33,455 bases of DNA from an uncultured Oscillospiraceae bacterium (GCA_934232845.1 CAKQGD010000017.1:1-33455), one strand, 5' to 3'; shown: positions 1 through 8,649, counted from the first letter of the stretch. The notes: generated by a model not told the origin, from the letters alone. A program made the numbers and translations.

Positions 1-39
1 CTGCTCGATCAGGTCTTTGACGACATTTTTTTCAGCCAT
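1..39 (-). CDS. rpoD: Start of RNA polymerase sigma factor RpoD (partial)
   Basis: Only the first 13 codons lie in the window (MAEKNVVKDLIEQ), running off the left edge on the minus strand. The ATG at 39 is preceded by an AGGGGG-like ribosome site, and the gene begins 15 bp after the dnaG stop. The identification rests mainly on context: dnaG followed closely by the major vegetative sigma factor is the classical macromolecular-synthesis operon of Firmicutes. The short N-terminus is compatible with RpoD but not diagnostic by itself. Confidence 0.6.
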   Translation of the reverse strand, partial: MAEKNVVKDLIEQ

Positions 40-54
40 TCGCAATGGTCCCCC

Positions 55-1821
55 TTATTTCCCCTTGTTCTTCTTGGCGGCGATTTCGCCGATAAAGCTG
101 CGCAGCTCCTCCTCCGACATGGAGGCGACCTGCTCTTTTGTTTTTTCAGCCTGTTTTTCCCGGATTACGCCGATCAGCTCGGCCGCGTCCTCTATGGTAA
201 AAGCCTGCTCCCGCGTCGAGGCTGTCAGATATGAGAGTCTGCTCATCTGTACGGCGTCGAGCTCCGACGAAAGGCTCATCGGATCAAACGGCCGCCCCGC
301 TTCGATCCGCTTCGTCAAAACAGCATAGATCGCGCGGTTCGTATCGGTGACAAAATCCTCCGGCCGGATCGCCGCGGCGATTTTTTTTCCGTAATCGGGA
401 TTGCGCATCAGGAGCGCCAAAAGCTTATCCTCGGCCAGCGCATAGCGCAGATTTGCGGCACGCTGCGGGTCGTGCGGCTGATTCGGCACATCCTGTGCAA
501 AAATATGCAGCGACGCGTCGAATTTCTTTTCCTGGCGGCGAGCTGCGCGTTTTCGCAGCGCGGCGACCTGTTCTATTGTCGCCTCGCGTGAAACGCCCAG
601 CTCCCGCGTGATGCGGGTAATATAGACGTCCGCCTCGATTTTATTTACAATGCCCGCCATCAGCGCGCAGAATTCGCGCATAAAGCCAACTTTGCCGTCA
701 TCCGTGTCGATGTCGTAGCGGGCCTTTAGCTTTTGAATCTCATACTCGGTGGAGCTGGCGCTGCCCTCAAGCAGTCTGCGAAAGCGCACCGGGCCGTATT
801 TTTTTAAAAACTCGTCGGGATCCTTGGCGCCGGTTACGGTCAGCACGCGCACCTTGACGCCTGTCTCGGAAAAAAGCGCCGCGGCACGGCGGGTGGCCTT
901 CTGTCCCGGCTCATCTGAGTCGTAGGCAATTACAACCTCCGGCGTATACTGAGCGATCAGCCTCGCCTGCTCCGCGGTAAGCGCCGTGCCCAATGTCGCG
1001 ACCGCATTGTCGAATCCGCCCTGATGTACGGCGATCGCATCCATATATCCTTCGCAGAGAATCAAGCGAGGCTCTTTCGTAGCCTTGGCAAAATTCATCG
1101 CGAAAAGTCCGCGGCTTTTTTTAAAAATCAGCGTGTCGGAGCTGTTGAGGTATTTGGGCTTGCCGTCTCCCAAAATCCGTCCGCCGAAGCCGATAACCAC
1201 GCCGCGCAGGTCGATGATCGGAAACATCACTCTGCCGCGGAACTGGTCGTATACGCCGCCCCGGTCGCTTCTGCGCACGACGGCGGCGTCTATCATTTCC
1301 TCGTCGGTATAACCTTTCTGCCGCAGGTAATCCCGCAGGGCATTCCAGCCCTCCGGCGCATAGCCGAGGCCGAATTTCTTGATCGTCTCCGCCGACAGAC
1401 CTCGCCCCGTCAGATATTCCATGCCGCGTTTTCCCGCGGGTGAAATCAGCGCCGAGTAGAAAAAACGCGCGGCGTCTCGGTTTAACGCCTGCATTCGCAT
1501 TCGGCGGCGGCCCGTATCATCCTCGGCGGCGTCCTCGGGCAGCTTCATCCCCGCACGGTCGGCAAGCAGCTTGACCGCCTCTACATAGTCGAGGTGCTCC
1601 GCCTGCCGAATGAAAGTAATCATGTCGCCGCCCGCGCCGCAGCCGAAGCAGTAATAAGAGTTATTCTCCGGATAAACGAAAAACGACGGCGACTTTTCCG
1701 AATGAAACGGGCAAAGACCGGTCAGATTCCGTCCCGAACGGCGCAGCTTCACATAAGGCGAGACAATCTGCTCCGCGTCCAGCCTGTATTTCAGTTCTTC
1801 GATAAAGCTGTCCGGAATCAT
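55..1821 (-). CDS. dnaG: DNA primase DnaG
   Basis: This is the replicative primase that makes RNA primers for Okazaki fragments, working with the DnaB helicase. At 588 aa it has the normal family length and domain order. An N-terminal CHC2 zinc finger uses Cys37, His40, Cys58 and Cys61 (CPFH then CFGC). A TOPRIM catalytic core follows, with an EGYMD motif near residue 258 and an AYDSDEPG acidic motif about 50 residues later. The C-terminal region, from about residue 430, corresponds to the helicase-binding domain. ATG 1821 has a purine-rich AGGGGGCGGG site. It lies 46 bp downstream of dgt and 15 bp upstream of rpoD on the same strand, so the three are probably cotranscribed. No anomalies seen. 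Confidence 0.97.
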   Translation of the reverse strand: MIPDSFIEELKYRLDAEQIVSPYVKLRRSGRNLTGLCPFHSEKSPSFFVYPENNSYYCFGCGAGGDMITFIRQAEHLDYVEAVKLLADRAGMKLPEDAAEDDTGRRRMRMQALNRDAARFFYSALISPAGKRGMEYLTGRGLSAETIKKFGLGYAPEGWNALRDYLRQKGYTDEEMIDAAVVRRSDRGGVYDQFRGRVMFPIIDLRGVVIGFGGRILGDGKPKYLNSSDTLIFKKSRGLFAMNFAKATKEPRLILCEGYMDAIAVHQGGFDNAVATLGTALTAEQARLIAQYTPEVVIAYDSDEPGQKATRRAAALFSETGVKVRVLTVTGAKDPDEFLKKYGPVRFRRLLEGSASSTEYEIQKLKARYDIDTDDGKVGFMREFCALMAGIVNKIEADVYITRITRELGVSREATIEQVAALRKRAARRQEKKFDASLHIFAQDVPNQPHDPQRAANLRYALAEDKLLALLMRNPDYGKKIAAAIRPEDFVTDTNRAIYAVLTKRIEAGRPFDPMSLSSELDAVQMSRLSYLTASTREQAFTIEDAAELIGVIREKQAEKTKEQVASMSEEELRSFIGEIAAKKNKGK

Positions 1822-1867
1822 TTGCCCGCCCCCTTTATGCCTCTATTTATCAAGTGTCGGATTTTGC

Positions 1868-2860
1868 TCAGATTCCCCACGCTTTGGGAATAAAAATATT
1901 TTCATAAATATGGACGGCGTAGCGGTCGGTCATACCGGATATGTAATCACAGACCGCGCGGGGCAGCCCCTCTTCCTCCGCGATCAGACGGTACTCCTCC
2001 GGCATTTTTTCGGGATGCCGCAAAAAATGCTCATACAGCGTTGTCAAAAGGGCTTTGGCCTTGCCTTCTTCTCCCTTGGCGAGCCGGTTGCGGTACACCG
2101 CGTCAAACAAAAACGCCCTCAATTCATGAAACTTTTCAAATATTTCCGGCGCCATGCGGATGTCGTCGGAGCTGTTGTCAATCAACGAACGCACAAACGT
2201 CGTGATGCGCTCGGACTTATCATGCCCAAGCGCGGCGCGGATTGACGCGGGGACGTCTTCCTCCCGCAGAATACCGGCACGCACGGCGTCGTCCACATCG
2301 TGGTTCATATACGCGATCTTGTCGCAGAAGCGCACCACACGGCCCTCAAGCGTTTTTGCATCCGTGCCTGCCGTATGGCAGGCGATGCCGTCGCGCACGT
2401 CGCGCGTCAGATTGAGACCTTCCCCTCCGTTTTCCAGACGTTCCACCACGCGAACGCTCTGCTCTGCGTGCGTATAGCCGAGCGGACAGCATTCGTTCAA
2501 GGCGAATTCGCCCGCGTGACCAAACGGCGTATGGCCAAGATCATGTCCCATCGCAATGGCCTCGGTCAGATCCTCGTTGAGGCGCAGCGCCCGCGCCACA
2601 GTGCGCGCAATCTGCGATACCTCCAGCGTGTGGGTCATACGCGTACGATAGTGATCTCCCTCGGGCGATAGAAAAACCTGCGTTTTATGCTTGAGACGCC
2701 GAAAGGCTTTGCAATGCAGAATTCTGTCGCGGTCGCGCTGATACTGCGTGCGCAGGTCGCAGGGAGAAATCGGCTTTTCCCGCACGGCATTTTCGCTCAA
2801 AGCGGCGTAGGGCGAGAGAAACTGTCTCTCAAACGCCTCGCTCTGTTCACGGACGGTCAT
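1868..2860 (-). CDS. dgt: Deoxyguanosinetriphosphate triphosphohydrolase-like protein (HD domain)
   Basis: An HD-superfamily dNTP triphosphohydrolase expected to cleave dNTPs to nucleoside and tripolyphosphate. Seen: the RTRMTHTLEVSQIAR segment with His77, the metal-binding GHDLGHTPFGH block with His106-Asp107, and a later MNHDVDDA motif. These are hallmarks of the Dgt family, with 330 aa matching the short Firmicute form. Start choice: the frame stays open upstream to a TTG at 2881, but the AGGAGG ribosome site lies inside that extension, 6 nt before the ATG at 2860, so 2860 is much better. First gene of a likely dgt-dnaG-rpoD operon. Substrate preference (dGTP versus other dNTPs) cannot be read from sequence. 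Confidence 0.93.
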   Translation of the reverse strand: MTVREQSEAFERQFLSPYAALSENAVREKPISPCDLRTQYQRDRDRILHCKAFRRLKHKTQVFLSPEGDHYRTRMTHTLEVSQIARTVARALRLNEDLTEAIAMGHDLGHTPFGHAGEFALNECCPLGYTHAEQSVRVVERLENGGEGLNLTRDVRDGIACHTAGTDAKTLEGRVVRFCDKIAYMNHDVDDAVRAGILREEDVPASIRAALGHDKSERITTFVRSLIDNSSDDIRMAPEIFEKFHELRAFLFDAVYRNRLAKGEEGKAKALLTTLYEHFLRHPEKMPEEYRLIAEEEGLPRAVCDYISGMTDRYAVHIYENIFIPKAWGI

Positions 2861-2896
2861 GCGCCGCCTCCTTTTTGTCAAAACAGTTTTCTTATT

Positions 2897-2902
2897 ATTA
2901 TA
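2897..2902 (-). promoter_or_regulatory. Possible -10 box for the dgt-dnaG-rpoD operon
   Basis: A perfect TATAAT on the minus strand lies 37 nt before the dgt ATG within an AT-rich gap. The hexamer at 17 nt spacing is AAGGGT, a poor -35, so this is only a candidate. Confidence 0.35.
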
Positions 2903-3010
2903 CGATGCAAAAAAGAAAAACCCTTTTTAAAAATCAAAAAAGACGATTTTTTTATTCCTTTTACAATAGAGTAAAGAATAAGGGCAGCCCAGCCGCTGCT
3001 TTTATAAATT

Positions 3011-3631
3011 TTACAGCGCGGCAAAGACGCGGCCGGTTTCCTCTGCCGAGACGCCGGCAGAGGTCGCCTCCGTCAGAGTACGGCAAAATGCGGCATAATC
3101 CTCCTGTGCGACCCGGACGTTTATCGTCACATCCACGCCGAAATCCGTGTCGAGCAGCTTTGCGCCGCAGTCGTTTAAAAGCCGGGAAACCGTTCCATAG
3201 AGAGCATAATCCGTACGGATTCTGCAAACAATGCAGGGCTGCATCGTGACAACTTCGGCGGCCGCGACCGCCAGTGCCGCGCCGCGCGCGTAAGCGCGCG
3301 TCAGACCTCCGGCGCCGAGCAGAATCCCGCCGAAATAACGCGTCACCGCAACGCACACATCCACAAGGCCCGCACGGCGGATCACCTCAAGCACCGGCAT
3401 ACCGCCCGTGCCCTGCGGCTCGCCGTCGTCCGAGCAGCGCTGGGCGTTCCCCTCCCGCAGTACATAGGCGTATACCGTGTGGCGCGCATCGTAATGCTCG
3501 GCCCGCCGCGCCGCAAGAAAGGCGGCGGCTTCCTTTTCGGTTTTCACCGGCACAGCCGCACAGAGAAAGCGCGAACGTTTTTCTTCAAACTCATCCTCCG
3601 CCAAAGCGGCTATCGTGCGATAAGGCGTCAA
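3011..3631 (-). CDS. YigZ/IMPACT family protein (UPF0029 + DUF1949)
   Basis: A 206-aa member of the YigZ/IMPACT family, conserved proteins with a ribosomal S5 domain 2-like fold whose bacterial role is not firmly established. Seen: SRFLCAAVPV near the N-terminus, the ARHTVYAYVL and SDDGEPQGTGGMPVLEVI blocks, and the family signature VAVTRYFGGILLGAGGLTRAY (residues about 95-115). A ferredoxin-like DUF1949 C-terminal half follows. The start is a TTG at 3631 with AAGGAG 8 nt upstream; the nearby ATG at 3638 is in another frame. It stands alone on the minus strand between rpmE and dgt, with an intergenic gap on both sides. Confidence 0.9.
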   Translation of the reverse strand: MTPYRTIAALAEDEFEEKRSRFLCAAVPVKTEKEAAAFLAARRAEHYDARHTVYAYVLREGNAQRCSDDGEPQGTGGMPVLEVIRRAGLVDVCVAVTRYFGGILLGAGGLTRAYARGAALAVAAAEVVTMQPCIVCRIRTDYALYGTVSRLLNDCGAKLLDTDFGVDVTINVRVAQEDYAAFCRTLTEATSAGVSAEETGRVFAAL

Positions 3632-3681
3632 AATCCATTCTCCTTTCTGCAGTACGCGGCGTCCTCCGAAATAGAAACAAA

Positions 3682-3705
3682 GGCGGTACAGAATTCTGTA
3701 CCGCC
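3682..3705 (-). terminator. Perfect 24-bp palindrome, terminator for rpmE
   Basis: GGCGGTACAGAA is followed directly by its exact reverse complement. It lies 15 nt beyond the rpmE stop and on the minus strand is followed by TTTGTTTCT. It therefore reads as an intrinsic terminator, though with an imperfect T tract. On the plus strand it is followed by CTTTT. Confidence 0.7.
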
Positions 3706-3719
3706 CTTTTCATGCCGGA

Positions 3720-3923
3720 TTACTTATCCAAATTGTAACGCTTCTTGAAACGGTCAACACGGCCGCCGGTATCCACCAGCTTCTGTTTGCCGGTGAAGAA
3801 AGGATGACACTTGGAGCAGATTTCTACTCTGATATCCTTTTTGGTCGAGCCGGTCTCGATCACCTCTCCGCAAGCGCAGCGGATCGTGGTCTGCTGATAG
3901 TCGGGATGAATTCCCTCTTTCAC
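3720..3923 (-). CDS. rpmE: 50S ribosomal protein L31, zinc-binding type
   Basis: Ribosomal protein L31 of the large subunit. The product is 67 aa, the usual length. Two cysteine pairs (CAC near residue 16 and CSKC near residue 37) identify the zinc-binding RpmE form, not the zinc-free paralogue made in zinc starvation. HPFFTGKQK and DRFKKRYN are family signatures. The start is taken as GTG 3923, giving an N-terminus KEGIHPDY typical of L31, with AAAGAGGTG just 6 nt upstream. A longer reading to 3953 exists but includes the ribosome site in coding sequence. A sigma-A-type promoter and a terminator flank it, so it is monocistronic. Confidence 0.95.
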   Translation of the reverse strand: MKEGIHPDYQQTTIRCACGEVIETGSTKKDIRVEICSKCHPFFTGKQKLVDTGGRVDRFKKRYNLDK

Positions 3924-3966
3924 GATTGTCACCTCTTTCTTCGTTCCTATCACAAGTGCGAATGTT

Positions 3967-3995
3967 ATAATACCATACTTCTAAATAAAATGCAA
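3967..3995 (-). promoter_or_regulatory. rpmE promoter
   Basis: On the minus strand TTGCAT (3995-3990) is followed after exactly 17 nt by TATTAT (3972-3967), a good vegetative promoter about 45 nt before the rpmE start. Confidence 0.7.
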
Positions 3996-4086
3996 GGATT
4001 ATTTCTTTTCTTTTCACTGAAAAATCGCCGCAATCCGCTTTTTTAATAAAGTAAAATGGCCGCGGCCGATTTTTAAAAAAGAAACA

Positions 4087-4115
4087 TTGAGATTTTAACA
4101 CAAAAATGCTATGAT
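4087..4115 (+). promoter_or_regulatory. Promoter of the yifB-like operon
   Basis: TTGAGA (4087-4092), a 17-nt spacer and TATGAT (4110-4115), about 40 nt before the ATPase start. It is divergent from the rpmE promoter. Confidence 0.65.
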
Positions 4116-4157
4116 AGTCAATAAAATACCGCTTGGATCGGAAAGGAGCTCTCCGTG

Positions 4158-5687
4158 ATGTTTGCAAGTGCCGGCGCCTTCGGCCTTTTGGGAATCGAAT
4201 CCTTTCGTGTCGACGCACAGGCCGACGTGACCCGCGCACTTCCCTCTTTTGAAATTGTCGGTCTGCCCGACGCCGCCGTACGCGAGGCCCGAGACCGCGT
4301 GCGCGCCGCCGCCAGAAACAGCGGTGTTTCCTTTCCGGAAGGACGCGTCATTGTCAATCTCGCCCCCGCCGACCGTAAAAAGGCCGGCTCGGTCTATGAC
4401 CTTGCGATCATCGCAGCCGTTCTGCGCGCACAGGGAATCATCCATGCGGACACCGAACAGATCGGCTTTGTCGGCGAGCTTTCCCTTGACGGCGGGGTGC
4501 GGGCCGTTTCCGGCGTGCTGCCGATGATTTTAGACGCGGCCGCCCTCGGTCTGCGCGAGGTGATCGTTCCTCTCGGCAACGCCGCCGAAGGCGCCGTCGT
4601 GTGCGGCGTGCCCGTCTATGCGGCGGACACGCTCGGCGCAGTTCTCGATCATCTCGCGGGAAAGCACCGATTGCCTCTCTGCAAAGAGGCTGCCCCACAT
4701 GTGCCCCACAGCGCGCTCCCTGTGCCGGATCTCGCGGATGTGCGCGGCCAGCACGCCGCAAAGCGCGCTTTGACCGTCGCGGCGGCGGGACTGCACAATC
4801 TTCTGCTTCTGGGTCCGCCCGGCTCGGGCAAAAGCATGCTGGCACAGCGGCTGCCGTCGATTCTTCCGCCGATGAGCATGGAGGAACAGATTGAATCCAC
4901 CAAGATTTTTTCCGCGGCGGGGCTCCTGCCGGAGGGAGTCGGTCTTCTGACGGAGCGGCCCTTCCGCGCGCCGCATCACACGGTTTCCACCGCCGGACTG
5001 GCGGGCGGCGGCACTTCTCCCCGGCCGGGAGAGGTCTCTCTCGCGCACAACGGCGTACTGTTCCTCGACGAGCTGCCGGAGTTTTCCCGCGCCGCGATGG
5101 AGGGGCTGCGCCAGCCGCTTGAAGACGGCTCTGTCACCATTGCGCGCGCCGCGGCGCGCGTCTCCTACCCGAGCCGCGTCATGCTCGTCGCCGCCATGAA
5201 TCCCTGTCCCTGCGGCTACTACGGCCATCCGACAAAATCGTGCACCTGCCGTCCCGAGGCGATCCGCCGCTATCTTTCCCGCGTCAGCGGTCCGCTTCTT
5301 GACCGCCTCGATCTGCATGTAGAAGTGCCGCCGGTTCCCTATGAGCATCTCGCCTCCCATACCGCGGAGGAAAACTCCGCGTCCGTACGAAAGCGCATCG
5401 CCAAAGCCCGTGCCATGCAGGCAGAGCGTTTTTCGGGTCTGGGAATCACGGGCAACGCATTTCTGCCGCGTTCCATGCTCGACCGCTTCTGTCCCGTTAC
5501 GGACGAGGGGCGCCGCCTGCTTGCCCTTGCTTTTGACCGTCTCGGCCTGTCGGCGCGCGGCTACGACCGTATCCTGCGCACAGCACGCACTATCGCGGAT
5601 CTCGACGGATGTGAAACCATCAGCGAAGTGCACCTGTCCGAAGCCGTACAATACCGCACTCTTGACCGCAAATACTGGAATCATTGA
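4158..5687 (+). CDS. YifB/ComM family Mg-chelatase-like AAA+ ATPase
   Basis: A 509-aa AAA+ ATPase of the YifB family. The Proteobacterial homologue ComM is a branch-migration helicase in natural transformation; the role in Clostridia is less clear. The N-terminal ChlI-type domain starts GAFGLLGIES and includes the FEIVGLPDAAVREARDRV block. The AAA+ core shows Walker A GPPGSGKS and Walker B FLDELPEF, followed by the cysteine-rich NPCPCGYYGHP...CTC segment and LLDRLDLHVEVP. A C-terminal Mg_chelatase domain ends the protein. GTG 4155 and ATG 4158 are adjacent; ATG is preferred with AAAGGAG 9 nt upstream. It is probably cotranscribed with the next gene. Confidence 0.95.
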   Translation: MFASAGAFGLLGIESFRVDAQADVTRALPSFEIVGLPDAAVREARDRVRAAARNSGVSFPEGRVIVNLAPADRKKAGSVYDLAIIAAVLRAQGIIHADTEQIGFVGELSLDGGVRAVSGVLPMILDAAALGLREVIVPLGNAAEGAVVCGVPVYAADTLGAVLDHLAGKHRLPLCKEAAPHVPHSALPVPDLADVRGQHAAKRALTVAAAGLHNLLLLGPPGSGKSMLAQRLPSILPPMSMEEQIESTKIFSAAGLLPEGVGLLTERPFRAPHHTVSTAGLAGGGTSPRPGEVSLAHNGVLFLDELPEFSRAAMEGLRQPLEDGSVTIARAAARVSYPSRVMLVAAMNPCPCGYYGHPTKSCTCRPEAIRRYLSRVSGPLLDRLDLHVEVPPVPYEHLASHTAEENSASVRKRIAKARAMQAERFSGLGITGNAFLPRSMLDRFCPVTDEGRRLLALAFDRLGLSARGYDRILRTARTIADLDGCETISEVHLSEAVQYRTLDRKYWNH

Positions 5688-5704
5688 AAAAGGAGCGTAC
5701 CATC

Positions 5705-6268
5705 GTGAATTACAAAACCGTTCTTACCCTGCCCGAATACCGCGCCGCCGTTTACTTCGGCTTGGTTATGCGCATACGCGGCATGATCCGCACCTTTCTC
5801 ATCATATTCGCACTGTCCATCGTCTATCTGATCGCCGGTCAGTTGGGGCTGATTCCTTATTCCATGCTGCTCAACTACATTGTCACGGCCTATCTGGTTT
5901 TTCTTCTGTTCCAATTTGGGCGGGTGGAACTGTCGATCTACCGCTACAGCAAAAATCCGGACTGTCTTTTGGGTGTCGAGATTATCTACCGCTTTACGGA
6001 TACCGTTTTTACCGTGGAAATTCCGTCCCGCAGAGAAAAGAACCGCTATGACGTCAACGGCATTGCAAGCGTTTTTGAAGAGTCCGCCAACTTCATGATT
6101 TATATGAATGCGGCGCAGACCTTTTTGCTGCCGAAATCCTCACTGACAAGCAGCGACGTTTCCGAGCTGCGCGCCTTTTTCGCCGCCCATTTGAAAGAAC
6201 GCTTCGCCTCGAGATTCTTTGACAAGTCAACCGCCGCTTTCGGAAAAAAACGCGGTTTCTTCCGCTGA
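5705..6268 (+). CDS. YcxB-like membrane protein
   Basis: A 187-aa protein with two predicted membrane helices near residues 24-45 and 50-70 (FLIIFALSIVYLIAGQLGLI and LNYIVTAYLVFLLF). A cytosolic C-terminal domain follows, with IYRFTDTVFTVEI, FEESANFMIYMNAAQTFLLPKSSL. This arrangement matches YcxB-like proteins, whose function is unknown. The start is GTG 5705, with AAGGAG 9 nt upstream; a longer in-frame TTG at 5684 overlaps the ATPase stop and lacks a ribosome site. It begins 17 bp after the ATPase stop and is followed by a terminator, so it ends this two-gene unit. Confidence 0.75.
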   Translation: MNYKTVLTLPEYRAAVYFGLVMRIRGMIRTFLIIFALSIVYLIAGQLGLIPYSMLLNYIVTAYLVFLLFQFGRVELSIYRYSKNPDCLLGVEIIYRFTDTVFTVEIPSRREKNRYDVNGIASVFEESANFMIYMNAAQTFLLPKSSLTSSDVSELRAFFAAHLKERFASRFFDKSTAAFGKKRGFFR

Positions 6269-6355
6269 GCAAGTTTTTGTAAAGCATCCGCATTTCCCGC
6301 AGATTTGCAATGTGTTTTTCATGGCCGTCCGCCTTTTTTCGAGGCGGTCATCCCC

Positions 6356-6393
6356 AAAAGGCGAAACGCCTCGACGGCGTTTTGCCTTTTTTT
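6356..6393 (+). terminator. Intrinsic terminator after the yifB/ycxB unit
   Basis: AAAAGGC-g-AAACGCC pairs with GGCGTTT-t-GCCTTTT around a TCGAC loop and is followed by a T7 run, about 90 nt after the stop. Confidence 0.85.
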
Positions 6394-6426
6394 GAAAACA
6401 GGCCGCCGTCTTTCCCATGAATTTTC

Positions 6427-6455
6427 TTGACAGATATTCAATAAGTATGTAAAAT
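6427..6455 (+). promoter_or_regulatory. rny promoter
   Basis: Consensus TTGACA (6427-6432), 17-nt spacer, TAAAAT (6450-6455). It lies just after the preceding terminator, leaving a leader of about 90 nt before rny. Confidence 0.8.
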
Positions 6456-6549
6456 AATTGTGATCGGTTTTCGATCAATTTACACAAAGCAATCACAGGT
6501 TGTGAAAACGAAAGAATTATTTATTAAGAAAGGAGGTACTTTCTATTTC

Positions 6550-8094
6550 ATGTATTATGTGATCTGTGGAATTATTGCATTCGTCATCGGTGCTGCTATC
6601 GCCTTTCCCACAGGCGTTAATTATAGAAAAAAAGTGGCAGAAAAGGAACTTGGCACAGCCGAAACAGAAGCAAAGCGTATTTTAAGCGACGCCATTAAAG
6701 CGGCCGAAAGCAAGCAAAAGGAAGCGCTCGTCGAAGCCAAGGACGAGATCTTTAAGCTCAAGGCCGACGCGGACCGCGAAATCAAGGAGCGCCGCTCCGA
6801 GGTTTCCCGGCAGGAACGCCGCATTCAGCACAAGGAAGAAACCCTCGACAAAAAAATCGACAATCTTGACAAAAAAGAAGAAACCCTGCAGGAAAAGCTC
6901 TCCCTCGCCGACCAGAAGCTGGCCGAGGCCGAGACGGTCAAAAAAAGCCAATTTGATATGCTGGAGAAAATCTCCGGCTTCACAATGGAACAGGCAAAGG
7001 ACTACCTGCTTTCCAATCTGGACGATGAGCTGACCCACGAAAAGGCTCTGCGCATCTCTCAGATGGAAGTTCGTCTAAAGGAAGAAGCCGATCAGAAAGC
7101 CCGCAGCATTATTTCTCTGGCCATTCAGCGCTGCGCGGCCGATCAGGTTGCGGAAACAACCGTTTCCGTCGTGCCTCTGCCCAACGACGAGATGAAGGGA
7201 CGCATCATCGGCCGCGAGGGCCGCAATATCCGTGCCCTTGAGACGCTCACGGGCGTTGATCTGATTATTGACGACACTCCTGAAGCGATCACCCTTTCCT
7301 CGCATGACCCCGTAAAACGCGAGGTCGCCCGCATCGCGCTCGAACGCCTGATCAACGACGGGCGCATTCATCCCGCGCGTATCGAGGAAACGGTCGAAAA
7401 GGCTCGCCGCGAGGTGGATGCCAAAATCAAGCAGGACGGCGAACGCGTCGTTCTCGAGACCGGCGTCGGCAATATGAACCCCGAGCTTGTTCGTCTGCTC
7501 GGCCGGATGCGTTACCGCACCAGCTACGGACAGAATGTGCTTGTGCATTCGACGGAGGTCGCTTACATCTCCGGCATGATCGCCGCGGAAATCGGAGCGG
7601 ACGAAATGCTTGCCCGCCGCGCGGGTCTGCTGCACGACATCGGCAAATCGATGACCCACGAAATCGAAGGCTCTCATGTCGCTATCGGCGTCGATATCGC
7701 GAAAAAGTATAAGGAATCCGCTGAAATCATTCATGCGATCGAAGCGCATCATAACGACGTCGAGCCCCATACCGCAATCGCCTGCATTGTACAGGCGGCG
7801 GATGCGATTTCCGCCGCGCGCCCCGGTGCACGCCGCGAAAACCTCGAAAACTACGTCAAGCGTCTGGAAAAGCTGGAGGAAATTGCGAATTCCTTCCACG
7901 GAGTTGACAGCTGCTATGCCGTTCAGGCAGGCCGTGAGGTTCGGGTTCTGCTGAAGCCGGAAATGGTCGACGACGACGGAATGGTCATTATCGCCCGCGA
8001 CATTGTCAAAAAGATCGAGGACGAGCTGGATTACCCCGGACAAATCAAGGTTCATGTCATTCGCGAAACCCGAGCCATCGAATACGCAAAATAA
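6550..8094 (+). CDS. rny: Ribonuclease Y
   Basis: Membrane-anchored endoribonuclease that starts mRNA decay in Firmicutes. The product is 514 aa (B. subtilis RNase Y is about 520). An N-terminal membrane helix (residues about 3-20) is followed by a long charged coiled coil to about residue 180, rich in Lys/Glu heptads. Next comes a KH domain (GRIIGREGRNIRALE) and then an HD domain with HSTEVAYISG and LLHDIGKSMTHE. The ATG at 6550 has an AAAGGAGG site 13 nt upstream, slightly long, but it gives the normal membrane-anchor start. It has its own promoter and terminator, so it is monocistronic. Confidence 0.97.
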   Translation: MYYVICGIIAFVIGAAIAFPTGVNYRKKVAEKELGTAETEAKRILSDAIKAAESKQKEALVEAKDEIFKLKADADREIKERRSEVSRQERRIQHKEETLDKKIDNLDKKEETLQEKLSLADQKLAEAETVKKSQFDMLEKISGFTMEQAKDYLLSNLDDELTHEKALRISQMEVRLKEEADQKARSIISLAIQRCAADQVAETTVSVVPLPNDEMKGRIIGREGRNIRALETLTGVDLIIDDTPEAITLSSHDPVKREVARIALERLINDGRIHPARIEETVEKARREVDAKIKQDGERVVLETGVGNMNPELVRLLGRMRYRTSYGQNVLVHSTEVAYISGMIAAEIGADEMLARRAGLLHDIGKSMTHEIEGSHVAIGVDIAKKYKESAEIIHAIEAHHNDVEPHTAIACIVQAADAISAARPGARRENLENYVKRLEKLEEIANSFHGVDSCYAVQAGREVRVLLKPEMVDDDGMVIIARDIVKKIEDELDYPGQIKVHVIRETRAIEYAK

Positions 8095-8101
8095 TTATTT
8101 T

Positions 8102-8134
8102 AAAAGCGCCGGCGAATTTTCCGCCGGCGCTTTT
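8102..8134 (+). terminator. rny terminator
   Basis: AAAAGCGCCGGCG pairs with CGCCGGCGCTTTT around AATTTTC, starting 8 nt after the rny stop. The A and T flanks make it potentially bidirectional. Confidence 0.9.
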
Positions 8135-8495
8135 CGCGTATATCCGCCTTTTAATGAAACATATCTCTCTGCATCCACAATGCGTTTTTAACGATTCCCG
8201 AACTTCCTGAAGACGGCAGCAGCACAGGTATATTCTTCATCATCAAATAATACGCTGTATGAACGCGGCCGTGTATAAGGCGAATGCACTTGTCTCATCT
8301 ATACATTTATGAATTCTATCGATAAATTTAAAAGCAAATTTTGCAGGATGAAATTTGAAATCATTCGCTTTTACAAAAACAGCTGTATTTAGTAGAAGAA
8401 CATTTGCTGTTTTGTAGAAATTTTTCATGCCGCTTGCCTTTTGCAAAAAGTTATGATAGCATGAAGAAAATCGACCGGTTGAAATTCACAGAAAG
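8135..8495. other. Gene-free AT-rich stretch upstream of the glycine riboswitch
   Basis: About 360 bp, more AT-rich than its surroundings, with no convincing gene. A 61-codon minus-strand frame starting near 8428 (MKNFYKTANV...) has only a weak AAGG site and no family likeness. A TATGAT at 8452-8457 could be the -10 box of the downstream riboswitch transcript, but no good -35 is seen at normal spacing. Confidence 0.5.
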
Positions 8496-8557
8496 ACAGT
8501 CGTTTGGGCTGGTTTCTCCAAGAATATATCATTCGTTTTTCTTGGAAAAATGACTGT
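8496..8557 (+). promoter_or_regulatory. Two-tier helix preceding the glycine aptamer
   Basis: ACAGTC (8496-8501) pairs with GACTGT (8552-8557), enclosing TCCAAGAA (8517-8524) paired with TTCTTGGA (8539-8546). It ends 12 nt before the aptamer and occupies the place of the first aptamer of a tandem glycine riboswitch. It lacks the conserved aptamer core. A degenerate 'ghost' aptamer, as described for single-aptamer glycine riboswitches, is a plausible reading. Confidence 0.5.
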
Positions 8558-8569
8558 GGATGGACGGCA

Positions 8570-8649
8570 CTCTGGAGAATCCTGCAGTATGCGGGTGCCG
8601 AAGGTGCAAAACGGTGTTTGCCGTTAATCTCTCAGGCAAAAGGACAGAG
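8570..8649 (+). promoter_or_regulatory. Glycine riboswitch (single aptamer)
   Basis: P1 is closed by CTCTG (8570-8574) and CAGAG (8645-8649). Inside are the conserved glycine-aptamer blocks: GGAGAATCC near the 5' side, GGGTGCCGAAGGTGCAA in the middle, and ATCTCTCAGGCAAAAGGACA at the 3' side. The downstream gene is a sodium:alanine/glycine symporter, a known class of glycine-riboswitch target. Only one complete aptamer is present. The 3' strand GCAAAAGGA (8636-8644) is exactly complementary to TCCTTTTGC at 8706-8714, next to the terminator, so ligand binding can rearrange the expression platform. Confidence 0.92.

Noticed and set aside
8243..8446. A possible 61-67 aa gene upstream of the glycine riboswitch (minus strand)
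   Set aside because: Weak ribosome site, no family resemblance, AT-rich non-coding look; left as unassigned.
8461..8569. A first aptamer of a tandem glycine riboswitch
   Set aside because: The helix is present, but none of the conserved glycine-binding core sequences are found, so only one functional aptamer is claimed.
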